This document shows, piece by piece, positions 1 to 7,811 of a stretch of DNA of 14,423 nucleotides. The first letter of the stretch is position 1. The number at the start of each line of letters is the position of its first letter. Source of the stretch: JAGXLC01 sp964472385 (GTDB lineage: Bacteria; Bacteroidota; Bacteroidia; Bacteroidales; UBA12077); NCBI GenBank assembly GCA_964472385.1, contig CAYYLT010000059.1:1-14423 (forward strand), in the 5' to 3' direction. The notes below the pieces were generated by a model. It saw nothing but the letters and a program-made list of their open reading frames with translations, was not told the origin of the DNA and did no database searches. The position numbers and the translations under genes were made by a program.

Positions 1-58
1 AAATAATCATTTCCTTTTGTGATATTAATGATTATTTTGTCATGGACGTTTCATATGT
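1..58 (-). repeat. Family B palindromic repeat, copy B1 (cut by the window start)
   Basis: Seen directly: arms AAATAATCAT (1-10) and ATGATTATTT (28-37) are exact inverse complements around a 17-nt loop. CATGGACGTTTCA follows at 41-53. The same arrangement (AATCAT arm, 17-nt loop, ATGATTA arm, then CATGGTCGTTTCA) recurs at 14141-14208, so this is a dispersed repeat rather than a lone hairpin. It sits directly downstream of the response-regulator stop codon and could also act in 3' end formation, but no T-tract typical of an intrinsic terminator follows it within view. The left arm may extend beyond the window. Confidence 0.6.
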
Positions 59-1224
59 TATACCGATATAGGTTGTGCATATTTCTTTACATCCGCCCCG
101 GTAATTTGTTCATGGCATAAAATGATAAGCCTTTCCAGGACATTCCTGAATTCACGTATATTACCCGTCCACCTGATCTGTTTTAATTCATGTATAGCAT
201 CCCCGGAAAAAGATCTTTTGGCTATGCCATATTCTCCGGAAATAAGTTGATTAAAATGGTCAACCAGAAGCGGAATATCTTCTTTACGTTCATCCAAAGC
301 CGGAACATGTATAATAATAACGCTCAGTCGGTGATAAAGATCTTCCCGGAATGTATTCATCTGAATCATTTCCTTGAGATTTTTATTGGTTGCTGCCAGA
401 ATTCTAACATCTACATCAATAACTTTATCACTGCCCACCCTTGAGATTTTTTTCTCTTCCAGTGTTTTCAGCACCTTCGACTGAGCAGAAAAACTCATAT
501 CGCCGATTTCATCAAGGAAAATGGTTCCACCGTTGGCCTGTTCAAACTTTCCTTTACGCTGTCTGTGGGCAGAGGTGAAAGCTCCTTTCTCATGGCCAAA
601 AAGTTCACTTTCTATCAATTCGGAAGGTATGGCGGCACAATTAACCTCTACAAAAGGTTGTTGAGCCCGGCCGCTTTTTTCATGTAACCACCTGGCCACC
701 AACTCTTTTCCCGTCCCGTTTTCACCCGTAATCAACACACCGGCATTCGTAGGTGCTACTTTATCAATCATCTCTTTGACCTGTTTTATAGCTTCCGATT
801 CACCCACAATATCATAAGTTTTGGAGACCTTCCGCTTCAGTTGTTTCGTTTCTTTAACCAAATCTTTCTTCTCAAGAGCATTCTTAAGGGTTACCAAAAG
901 CCTGTTCAGATCCAGGGGTTTCTCAATAAAATCAAAGGCCCCTTTCTTGATAGAATCCACAGCAGTATCTATAGTTCCGTGTCCGGATATCATGATCACC
1001 GGAATATCTGATGACAATTGCATAAGCCTGTCCAATACTTCAAGCCCGTCCATCTTTGGCATTTTAATATCAAGAAAAACCGCATCATAATGATTGTTCC
1101 TAAAATATTCAATGCCTGCTTCACCTTCTAAGGCCGTGTCTACCTGATAATTTTCATATTCCAGGATCTCCCGGAGGCTTTCCAAAATACTCTGTTCGTC
1201 ATCTATAGCCAAAACCTGTGGCAT
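58..1224 (-). CDS. Sigma-54 activating response regulator, NtrC-like, without DNA-binding domain
   Basis: This is a two-component response regulator with an AAA+ domain that activates RNA polymerase carrying sigma-54. Numbered from the ATG at 1224, the receiver spans about 1-120, with acidic pocket D8/D9, phosphoacceptor D52, S80 and K102. The AAA+ domain spans about 137-370, with Walker A GENGTGKE (167-174), the sigma-54 contact loop GAFTSA (214-219, S in place of the usual second G), Walker B GGTIFLDE (232-239) and arginine-finger region FREDLYHRL. The protein ends about 18 residues after the WTGNIREFRNVLERL segment, so the usual Fis-type helix-turn-helix is absent. At 388 aa it is shorter than the roughly 450-480 aa of full NtrC proteins. 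A TTG at 1245 would add 7 residues, but ATG fits the usual MPxVLxIDDE start. It lies 33 nt downstream of the GNAT-like gene and is probably cotranscribed with it. No partner kinase is in view. Confidence 0.93.
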   Translation of the reverse strand: MPQVLAIDDEQSILESLREILEYENYQVDTALEGEAGIEYFRNNHYDAVFLDIKMPKMDGLEVLDRLMQLSSDIPVIMISGHGTIDTAVDSIKKGAFDFIEKPLDLNRLLVTLKNALEKKDLVKETKQLKRKVSKTYDIVGESEAIKQVKEMIDKVAPTNAGVLITGENGTGKELVARWLHEKSGRAQQPFVEVNCAAIPSELIESELFGHEKGAFTSAHRQRKGKFEQANGGTIFLDEIGDMSFSAQSKVLKTLEEKKISRVGSDKVIDVDVRILAATNKNLKEMIQMNTFREDLYHRLSVIIIHVPALDERKEDIPLLVDHFNQLISGEYGIAKRSFSGDAIHELKQIRWTGNIREFRNVLERLIILCHEQITGADVKKYAQPISV

Positions 1225-1257
1225 AACTGTAGCTTTAAAATACAAAAGGGTAATCCG

Positions 1258-2436
1258 TCAACTGACTTTCTTTTCACGCTCAAAGGGTTTCGTTCTGTCG
1301 AACAAATATCTGTATGTTATATGGGTCTTGAAAACCCTGGCGCCAACCTGTTCTGCAACCTTCATCATGGTAGGATTAAAATCTCCTATCCAATTTAACT
1401 CCAAATGTTTATAAGGAAAATATCCTTGCAGTGCAATATCACCAAATGCCATAACCAATCCCCCTTCCAAACCCTTGCCCTGGTGCTCGGGGACGACACC
1501 AAAAATTAAACCCAGCGCCTTATCCGGTGGATTAAATTTTTTAAAATACAAAAAAAGCAATTTGGTGAAAACATTCAATCTGCCATTCAGATGTTTAATA
1601 ATCTGGTTGGTATCGGGAACCATCAGAAAAAAAGCAATGGGATCATCACCATAATAGGCAAACCACATAAGACGTTCATCCAGGATAGGCTTGAGGCTCT
1701 TCATCAAAGCCGCGGCGTGTATCTTTGTCATGCGTTTTACACCTGAATAGCGTGACCAAGCCCGGTTGTATATATTGCGGAAATCATCGGTGTATTTTTC
1801 CATGTCTTCGCGATTCAGGTGCCTGAAATGATATGCAGGATTATTCCTGATTCGCATTGCCTTTTCCTCAATGATGGGATCCAGCCCTTCTTTCTTGATC
1901 GCTCTGTAATAGGTATATTGATTGAAAAAGTTTCTAAAGCCATAGGCTTCAAAAAAACTTTTATAGTACGAAAAATTATAAGGCATGCAATAATTGGGTT
2001 CATGTTCAAAACCATTTACCAGCAAACCCCACCAGCGATCGCGGTCACCAAAATTAACCGGTCCATCCATGGCTTCCATGCCTTTTAATTCCAGCCATGA
2101 TTTGCACCGGTCGAAAAGCATAAAAGCAGCATCCTGATTTTCAATACATTCAAAAAAACCCATTCCACCAGTAGGCTGCTCATTACTGTAAGCTGTTTTT
2201 TTATCATAAAAAGCGGCAGTTCTTCCAATGGTTTGGTTATGCTCATCCACCAAAATCCATCTTATGGCTTCACCATGTCTAAAAAACTTATTTTTTTTTG
2301 GATCAAAAACATTTTCTATATCCCGGTCCAGGGGACGTATCCATTGATCCTCTTTACCATAAAGCCTTACAGGCAACTGCAAAAATTCCTTTTTCAGCTT
2401 TTGATTGTTGACTTCTAAAATTCTGATGTTGTGCAC
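1258..2436 (-). CDS. GNAT-like acetyltransferase family protein (conserved in Bacteroidota)
   Basis: This 392-residue cytoplasmic protein of unknown substrate has a C-terminal half that looks like a GNAT N-acetyltransferase. The segment FGVVPEHQGKGLEGGLV (about 312-328) resembles the acetyl-CoA binding motif A, with E where G or A is usual at the last signature position. The N-terminal half contains GPVNFGDRDRWWGLLVNGF and NYCMPYNFSYY, which I recall as conserved blocks in a Bacteroidota family annotated only as hypothetical or GNAT. No signal peptide or membrane segment is visible. The start is GTG at 2436. The first in-frame ATG lies well inside the conserved region, and the GTG is followed by the expected IRILEVNNQKL opening. 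It is the first gene of a two-gene unit with the response regulator. The acetyltransferase call is fold-level inference and the substrate cannot be read from the sequence. Confidence 0.8.
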   Translation of the reverse strand: MHNIRILEVNNQKLKKEFLQLPVRLYGKEDQWIRPLDRDIENVFDPKKNKFFRHGEAIRWILVDEHNQTIGRTAAFYDKKTAYSNEQPTGGMGFFECIENQDAAFMLFDRCKSWLELKGMEAMDGPVNFGDRDRWWGLLVNGFEHEPNYCMPYNFSYYKSFFEAYGFRNFFNQYTYYRAIKKEGLDPIIEEKAMRIRNNPAYHFRHLNREDMEKYTDDFRNIYNRAWSRYSGVKRMTKIHAAALMKSLKPILDERLMWFAYYGDDPIAFFLMVPDTNQIIKHLNGRLNVFTKLLFLYFKKFNPPDKALGLIFGVVPEHQGKGLEGGLVMAFGDIALQGYFPYKHLELNWIGDFNPTMMKVAEQVGARVFKTHITYRYLFDRTKPFEREKKVS

Positions 2437-2477
2437 GGGAAAAAATTTTAACGATTTGTTAACCTGATATTATTCCC

Positions 2478-2485
2478 CAAAGCTA
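2478..2485 (-). promoter_or_regulatory. Candidate Bacteroidota -7 element upstream of the GNAT-like gene
   Basis: Read on the minus strand this is TAGCTTTG, a full match to the Bacteroidota -7 consensus TAnnTTTG. It lies 41 nt upstream of the GTG start, leaving a short leader. No clear TTTG -33 element stands at the expected distance, so this is a sequence-match candidate only. Confidence 0.4.
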
Positions 2486-2545
2486 TCCTGTATTATTCAT
2501 GCAGGCTAAAATAATTCACTATGGGTAATAATGAATACGTTATAA

Positions 2546-2608
2546 ACATATGAAACCCGCATGCAGAAAACTTCACTACAATAGCATGAGTAACATGCCT
2601 GTTCCATA
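2546..2608 (+). repeat. Family A palindromic repeat, copy A1
   Basis: Seen directly: imperfect inverted arms TATGAAACCCGCATG (2549-2563) and CATGCCTGTTCCATA (2594-2608) enclose a 30-nt loop. The 16-mer TGAAACCCGCATGCAG (2551-2566) recurs exactly on the minus strand at 14325-14340. The similarity continues through the loop (CTTCAC, ACAA, CATGA, TAA) and into the right arm (GTTCCA), so the whole unit is homologous to copy A2. The pairing is weaker here than in A2, so A1 looks like the more degraded copy. Confidence 0.75.
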
Positions 2609-2751
2609 GTGGATAATCTAAAAAAGCCAGGTTTTGTATTTGTATTATTTTGAAGCACAGAACAAAAATTAAACGTTACCCGAATAATATAATCATTTCA
2701 GAAGCGTAAATATAATTAAATTTTAGAGCCCCGAAAAGGTTGCAGGCTTTA

Positions 2752-3831
2752 TTATTTTTCAGACCACTTAAGCAAAATCCTGGCAATATTCGTAGCACGG
2801 TCATTGATCACTTTCAACATTCCCAACATGGGTTTTGCTGCTCAATATGGATTTATCAACCTCCTCTTTTAATCTTTCATGATGTTGTTTTTCCAGTTCA
2901 AGGGCCATATCTCTATATTTTTTATACTTTTTTTCATGTGTTTGGCTTTTTCAAGATTGACTTCTCTCAGTACCTCTATTGCTCTGTGAATTTGCTTCAA
3001 AGCCCTCTTATGGTAATCCGCTATTTCATTTTTTCCCACTTCGGAAAACTCAAGTTCAGCGTTACACCATGAATGTGCTTTCTGAGCAATATTAAACGAG
3101 ACGAGATCGGCAATCTGTTCAAATTCCTTCACCGTATAGACAAGTTGAAAGGTTTCATTAACTCTTTCTTTATAAGAATCTTGTCTTGAAATACCAAGCA
3201 GGTAATCTTTGATTTTATCGCGCAAAAAATTCACCTCCCTTTCTTTTTGGGCAATATATTGCAATTGATTTTCCTTTTTATCAAAAAAAGGCGCAATAAC
3301 ATCACGCAACATATCTTCCACAATGTTGCCCATGCGCATGACTTCCTCTGTGGCAAGGTTCAGGGCAAGGGGTGTACTGCTTTTTAGTACGTTTTTATCC
3401 AAATAAACAGTGCTATAAGCCGGTTTTTCTTTGATTAAGCGATTGATCAGAAGAGCAAAATAATCCATAAATGGAGAGAGTATCAAAGCCAATGCAACAT
3501 TAAAAATGGTATGGGTATTGGCTATCTGCCTTGGGGTATTGCGAAGGGGCATTGATGCTTCCTGGGAATTTAAAAAGGTAAACTCTCGAATCATTTCTAT
3601 AAAACCCGGAATCCACCATACAAAGAGAAAAGCACCAAAAATTTTGAACAGGGCATGGGCAATAGCAACTTTTTGTGCTTCACTCGACGTTTTAATACTT
3701 GCCAGCAAGGCAGTGGCTGAGGTGCCTATATTTGCGCCCAGAATCAAAGGAACACTGGCTTCGAGTGTTAACAGACCCTGCAACGAAAGGGTAATCATAA
3801 TTCCTATAAAAGCGCTGCTACTCTGGATCAA
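2752..3831 (-). pseudogene. Decayed Na+/phosphate cotransporter (NptA type, with PhoU-like tail)
   Basis: Intact members are inner-membrane proteins of about 550 residues: two inverted QSSS-containing transport repeats followed by a PhoU-like helical domain. Only the second repeat (IQSSSAFIGIMITLSLQGL, then LGANIGTSATALLAS and the TPRQIANTHTIFN block) and the PhoU-like part remain. Homology starts abruptly at about 3831, where the frame is closed by a TAA ten bases upstream, so about 230 N-terminal residues are missing. Near the C-terminus the expected sequence hops frames twice. After NLEKAK (about 2941) it continues in another frame as HEKKYKKYRDMALELEKQ and later SSKTHVG. Near 2821-2830 it moves to a third frame as MLKVINDRATNIARILLKW, ending in TAA at 2752-2754. 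Left in one frame, the reading frame stops at 2869. A truncation and two shifts make function very unlikely. It overlaps the lipoprotein gene stop by 14 nt. Confidence 0.88.
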
Positions 3832-4873
3832 ACTGAAGCTTTACATAAAGCTCATTGTCGTGCAGGAAGACAGTATCCAGGCTGAATGAGAGCCTGTTCC
3901 TGGAAACGGTGCGAATAATGCCTTGATTTTTCAGATCGTAATGGTCAAAGCTTGTTTTTACCTTGCTTTCAAGCTTTCGGCTAAAATAATTAATGCTTGA
4001 AAACACCAGATTAACATAAGAATTCCAAAGTCCGAGCTCTAACGGATTATGCAGCAGCTTTAGGGTGGTATCAATTTTTGCTTCCTCAGCTTGAACATAT
4101 CGATAAGGATGGGCGGGAAATTGAAGTGAATCCTTATTGTATAAAGAAGTCATGTTAAAGTGATCCCCTTTGCCTTTAAACAGAAAACGGCTCTCTTCAT
4201 ATTGCTGAAACAAGCTGTCAAAAGGGGAAAAGGCTATATCCAGCCTACAAAGGACGGTATTTTCAATTTGATAATGATCTTCCCTGGATAATTGCATGAT
4301 CTCCACGTTAGCAGTAAGCGTATCCTTTCCCTCCTCATCCGGGGTATAAGATACCAACGCAATGGCTTCACCATACTTTGTGTAATACTTTTTAATTGTC
4401 TTGAAATCATCTTCTTTCACCAGCGCCTTCTTGTACAATCTACTAAAATCCAAATATTGAGATTGTCCTTCATAAATCTGTTGAGATTCCCTGGTAACCT
4501 GAAAATTATCGGAAACATTATCAATCCGTGCACCGGTTGAAAGCACAGCCAGTGATTTTGCTCTTAATACAGCAAGGCCGGTTGCTTTAACAGAATCCAT
4601 TCCTGGTTCGGAGATACCTATAAAAAAGACCGGCGCGGAAACATACAATGATGGCTTGAAGAACCATTCCGGCAGTCGATCTGCGATTAAGTAATATTGG
4701 TGCAACAGATTGCTGGCTTTGGGCCTGGCCTTTTCCGTCTCCATCTCCATAATCCGCTCATAAAGTACTTTATCCCGGTCAATGCGGTTTCTGATGGTAT
4801 CGCACTGGGCGGCTGACTCAAAGGAACATCCAATAGACCCTAAAAAAATGGCCAACAGAAAAGTTATGATCAT
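3818..4873 (-). CDS. LPP20-like lipoprotein
   Basis: This is a probable envelope lipoprotein of 351 residues with unknown role. The N-terminus has a short hydrophobic stretch ending in GSIGC, so C16 is the likely lipidated residue, although the lipobox is imperfect. After a charged helical segment comes LPEWFF (67-72) and then FIGISEPG (84-91) followed by an alanine-rich helix, AVLRAKSLAVLSTGARIDNVSD (101-122). That order resembles LPP20-family lipoproteins of Bacteroidota. The rest is beta-strand-rich with no motif I recognise. The ATG at 4873 is preceded by a candidate TAnnTTTG promoter. The gene is divergent from the envelope trio at 5030. Its stop lies inside the remnant of the Na+/phosphate transporter gene, so the last few residues (about FDPE) may be encoded by transporter-derived DNA and the natural C-terminus may be altered. 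Confidence 0.75.
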   Translation of the reverse strand: MIITFLLAIFLGSIGCSFESAAQCDTIRNRIDRDKVLYERIMEMETEKARPKASNLLHQYYLIADRLPEWFFKPSLYVSAPVFFIGISEPGMDSVKATGLAVLRAKSLAVLSTGARIDNVSDNFQVTRESQQIYEGQSQYLDFSRLYKKALVKEDDFKTIKKYYTKYGEAIALVSYTPDEEGKDTLTANVEIMQLSREDHYQIENTVLCRLDIAFSPFDSLFQQYEESRFLFKGKGDHFNMTSLYNKDSLQFPAHPYRYVQAEEAKIDTTLKLLHNPLELGLWNSYVNLVFSSINYFSRKLESKVKTSFDHYDLKNQGIIRTVSRNRLSFSLDTVFLHDNELYVKLQFDPE

Positions 4874-4940
4874 TTTGCCTGTGTTTTTCGATCCTGTATT
4901 AATTCATGCCATAAATATAAGAAATTTCAATGCCCATCAA

Positions 4941-4948
4941 CAAAAATA
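4941..4948 (-). promoter_or_regulatory. Candidate Bacteroidota -7 element for the LPP20-like gene
   Basis: Read on the minus strand this is TATTTTTG, an exact match to TAnnTTTG, 67 nt upstream of the ATG at 4873. A TTG lies 26 nt further upstream, slightly beyond the usual 19-23 nt spacing. It sits in the divergent spacer shared with the gene at 5030, for which I find only a one-mismatch candidate (TAATTTTA at 4997-5004). Confidence 0.45.
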
Positions 4949-5029
4949 GTTAAAAGAAAGCAGCATAGAAATACCAATGTTTCCACCACAAATTTCTAAT
5001 TTTAGCCCAATTTTTAGTCTGTATTATTC

Positions 5030-7795
5030 ATGCGTCAGATGAAACAAAAAGCCATATCCCTTTTAATAATTCTTATTCTTGGAGGAACAGGGGTATATAT
5101 ATATTTAAAAAGCCGCCAAGTCCCGGAATATCATATTAACAACCTCATATCGAATAAAGCAGCTTTTTTTATAAGCATCCGGGAACCTGGAAAATTGATG
5201 GATCATACATTCCGGAATAATGCCATCTGGGATGAACTAGCCGGTATTCCATCACTAAAGAACTTTCACCAAGCAGTTAAGGTTGTTGATTCGTTGTATC
5301 AATCGGAAAAGCCCTTCAGAAATTTACTTCGCAACCGAAAAATTGTTCTCATGGCTGAAAGAATCGGCAGGGACAGAAGCGGTTTTACTTTTTTGATTAA
5401 ACTGGAGCACCAAAATGAACAGAGACACATCCGGCATTACTTTGAGATATGGGGCAACCAAAAGAACCATCAGCTCAAAACAAAAAAATACAATCAAGTC
5501 AAAATATACTCTATCTACAGGAATGATCAGCCTTTATTTTCCTATGCCACTACAAAGGGAATCCTAATCTCGGGTACATCCCAGCTACTGATAGAACAAG
5601 CCATCCGTCAAACTTCTGTCAAAAAAAGCATTACCAACAACCCATACTTCAAAAAAGTTGCCGAAACGGCAGGGAGACATGTATCTGCTAATCTTTTCAT
5701 AAATTTTAACCATTTTGCAGAATTTATTGCTATTGCACTGGACAAGCCCTATCAAAATTACATACGAAGCCTTTCTATCTTTGCTCAGTGGTCGGCACTG
5801 GACGTCAATATAAAAAGTGACGCATTGCTGCTCAATGGATTCAGTGTTTCTCATCAAAATCAGAAAGAAATTATCGACCTTTTGGAAAATCAAAATCCTG
5901 TGGAATGTGAATTAGAAAACATCCTGCCTTACAACACCGCGGGCTTTATTTCACTTGGGATAAGCGATAAAACGGATTACCGGAAGAGACTGCATGAACT
6001 TTACCAGGAAAAGGATGTACTGATGGATTATCATCAATGGCTTGAACAAATCACAAGCCAATATCATTATAATCCCGAGGAAATGTTTTATGATTTGCTT
6101 CATCAGGAAATTGGTATAGCTTACATGCCTCTGAAATCAGGCAATCCAAAAAACAGGGCTTTCATCATTATGAAAACAAAAGGCAGAAAATATGCAAAAT
6201 CCAAACTATCCCAGCTCTCGAAAAAGATGGTCGATAACAAAGAGCAAACTCCTGTACCACGTAATATCACTATTGACAAAGAAACCCGTTACCCCGTTTA
6301 TTATCTGCCCATAGACAACATTTTTGGCAATTTATTCGGAAATATCTTTCAGGATATCAGCAATCGCTATGCTATTCTCATTGGCCGTTATGCCATATTT
6401 ACAGGTGATCAGGAATTGCTCAGGGAATTTGCCTATTCCAATATCCTCAATAAAACGTTAAAAAATAATCCCAAATACCAAAACTTTTCCGATTATCTCT
6501 CCGACCGCGTGAACTTCCATTTTTATGCCAACATGTATCGCTCTCCTTCTGTCATATCGAGTTTTTTAAAAGAAGATTTACAACAAAGTTTTTCCCGAAA
6601 CCGCGATCATTTTACAAAATTCCAGGCACTGGCCTATCAAATGCTTAATAGCAATGGCATGCCTTATAACAACTTGTTTATCAAATATATCCCGGAAATC
6701 AATATCCAACCCCAAACGGAATGGGAGACCTATCTCGACACAGCGCTCAATACTAAGCCTGCAATGGTTACCAATCATTATACCGGAGAAAACGAGATTT
6801 TCATCCAAGATTTGCATAATAAGGTTTATTTGATCAACAAAGTCGGACGGATTCTTTGGGAAAAAAAGCTGGATGAGGAAATTATGGGAGACATTTATCA
6901 GATCGACTACTACAAAAATGGAAAGTTACAAATGCTGTTCAACACCCAAAATAAAATACACCTTATTGCAAGAAATGGCAACTATGTAGAGCGATATCCC
7001 ATAAGCCTCCCCGCATCAGCTACAGCACCACTGAATGTTTTCGATTATGATAACAAAAAAAATTACAGGATATTTATACCCTGTGAAAACAATAAAGTCT
7101 ATGACTTTAATAAGGAGGGAGACATCCTTCCTGGCTGGCAATTCGGGAAAACTGACTCTGAAGTTAACGGCAGGGTTCAACATTTCCGTATCAATACCAA
7201 AGATTATATTGTTTTTTCTGATAGATACCAGATATATATGCTTAACCGGCGCGGAAATGCACGGGTTACCCCGGAAGAACAGTTCGCCCGGTCTAAAAAC
7301 AACCTGTTCACCCTGGAAGAAAAAAATTCAAGAACACAGCCCAGGTTGGTAACGACAGATATTAACGGCACCGTTCATTATGTTTATTTTAACGGTAAAG
7401 TTGAAACTTCTGAAATTCACACCTTCTCTCCGGATCACCATTTTGACTATCGTGATGTGAATGCCAATGGTTTTAAAGATTTTATCTTTCTGGATGACAA
7501 CAAAATGGAAGTTTATGCTTCAACAGATCAAAAAATTTTTGACCATACCTTTAAGGCTGACATAACCACTCCGCCCATTTACTTTCAATTCTCTCAAAAT
7601 GACAGAAAGTTAGGCGTAGCCTCCGCTAATGACAATCTCATCTTCCTGCTCAACGGTGACGGAAGCATCTATAAAGGTTTTCCATTGGAAGGCAATACAC
7701 CTTTTACCATCGGTTTTTTGGACCCGTCCAAACAAAAATTCAATATTCTCGTAGGCTCTAAATATAAATTTTTATACAATTATTCCATTAAATAA
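5030..7795 (+). CDS. Membrane-anchored DUF3352-like protein with propeller-like C-terminal half
   Basis: This 921-residue protein of unknown function is anchored by one N-terminal membrane segment (about 8-26, ISLLIILILGGTGVYIYL), with the bulk presumably in the periplasm. Residues about 30-550 resemble DUF3352-type proteins of Bacteroidota, with patterns such as AAFFISIREPGKL and GILISGTSQLLIEQAI. Residues about 558-921 contain at least five short repeats of the form (K/Q)-hydrophobic-Y-(L/D)-hydrophobic-N-(K/R)-x-G at about 598, 642, 689, 734 and 870. An FG-GAP-like DVNANGFKDFIFLDDN lies near 808. Together these suggest a beta-propeller of the quinoprotein or VCBS kind. No catalytic motif is visible. 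Translation starts at ATG 5030 or ATG 5039. It opens a trio with 16 nt to the next gene. The family assignment is from memory of the pattern and is moderate. Confidence 0.75.
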   Translation: MRQMKQKAISLLIILILGGTGVYIYLKSRQVPEYHINNLISNKAAFFISIREPGKLMDHTFRNNAIWDELAGIPSLKNFHQAVKVVDSLYQSEKPFRNLLRNRKIVLMAERIGRDRSGFTFLIKLEHQNEQRHIRHYFEIWGNQKNHQLKTKKYNQVKIYSIYRNDQPLFSYATTKGILISGTSQLLIEQAIRQTSVKKSITNNPYFKKVAETAGRHVSANLFINFNHFAEFIAIALDKPYQNYIRSLSIFAQWSALDVNIKSDALLLNGFSVSHQNQKEIIDLLENQNPVECELENILPYNTAGFISLGISDKTDYRKRLHELYQEKDVLMDYHQWLEQITSQYHYNPEEMFYDLLHQEIGIAYMPLKSGNPKNRAFIIMKTKGRKYAKSKLSQLSKKMVDNKEQTPVPRNITIDKETRYPVYYLPIDNIFGNLFGNIFQDISNRYAILIGRYAIFTGDQELLREFAYSNILNKTLKNNPKYQNFSDYLSDRVNFHFYANMYRSPSVISSFLKEDLQQSFSRNRDHFTKFQALAYQMLNSNGMPYNNLFIKYIPEINIQPQTEWETYLDTALNTKPAMVTNHYTGENEIFIQDLHNKVYLINKVGRILWEKKLDEEIMGDIYQIDYYKNGKLQMLFNTQNKIHLIARNGNYVERYPISLPASATAPLNVFDYDNKKNYRIFIPCENNKVYDFNKEGDILPGWQFGKTDSEVNGRVQHFRINTKDYIVFSDRYQIYMLNRRGNARVTPEEQFARSKNNLFTLEEKNSRTQPRLVTTDINGTVHYVYFNGKVETSEIHTFSPDHHFDYRDVNANGFKDFIFLDDNKMEVYASTDQKIFDHTFKADITTPPIYFQFSQNDRKLGVASANDNLIFLLNGDGSIYKGFPLEGNTPFTIGFLDPSKQKFNILVGSKYKFLYNYSIK

Positions 7796-7811
7796 TCATT
7801 TTTAATAAGCG

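Larger units (their letters stand above)
2437..2751. other. Spacer between pseudogene and GNAT-like gene
   Basis: I see no credible gene in this 315-nt stretch. It holds a candidate minus-strand promoter element (2478-2485), the family A palindromic repeat (2546-2608) and a short direct-repeat word (2488-2502). The remainder is AT-rich, with no hairpin followed by a T-run good enough to call a terminator. Confidence 0.6.

Noticed and set aside
2717..2750. Terminator hairpin AGCC / GGCT downstream of the transporter remnant (minus strand)
   Set aside because: There are only four paired bases with a long loop. The following AT tract is not a clean T-run.
2740..3072. Plus-strand reading frame of 110 residues opposite the transporter remnant
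   Set aside because: Its antisense strand carries clear PhoU-type protein homology in successive frames, so this is a shadow.
7790..7811. AATAATCATTTTTAAT between the first two trio genes as a family B arm
   Set aside because: It shares only an AT-rich word. There is no second arm at the 17-nt spacing and no CATGGwCGTTTCA motif.
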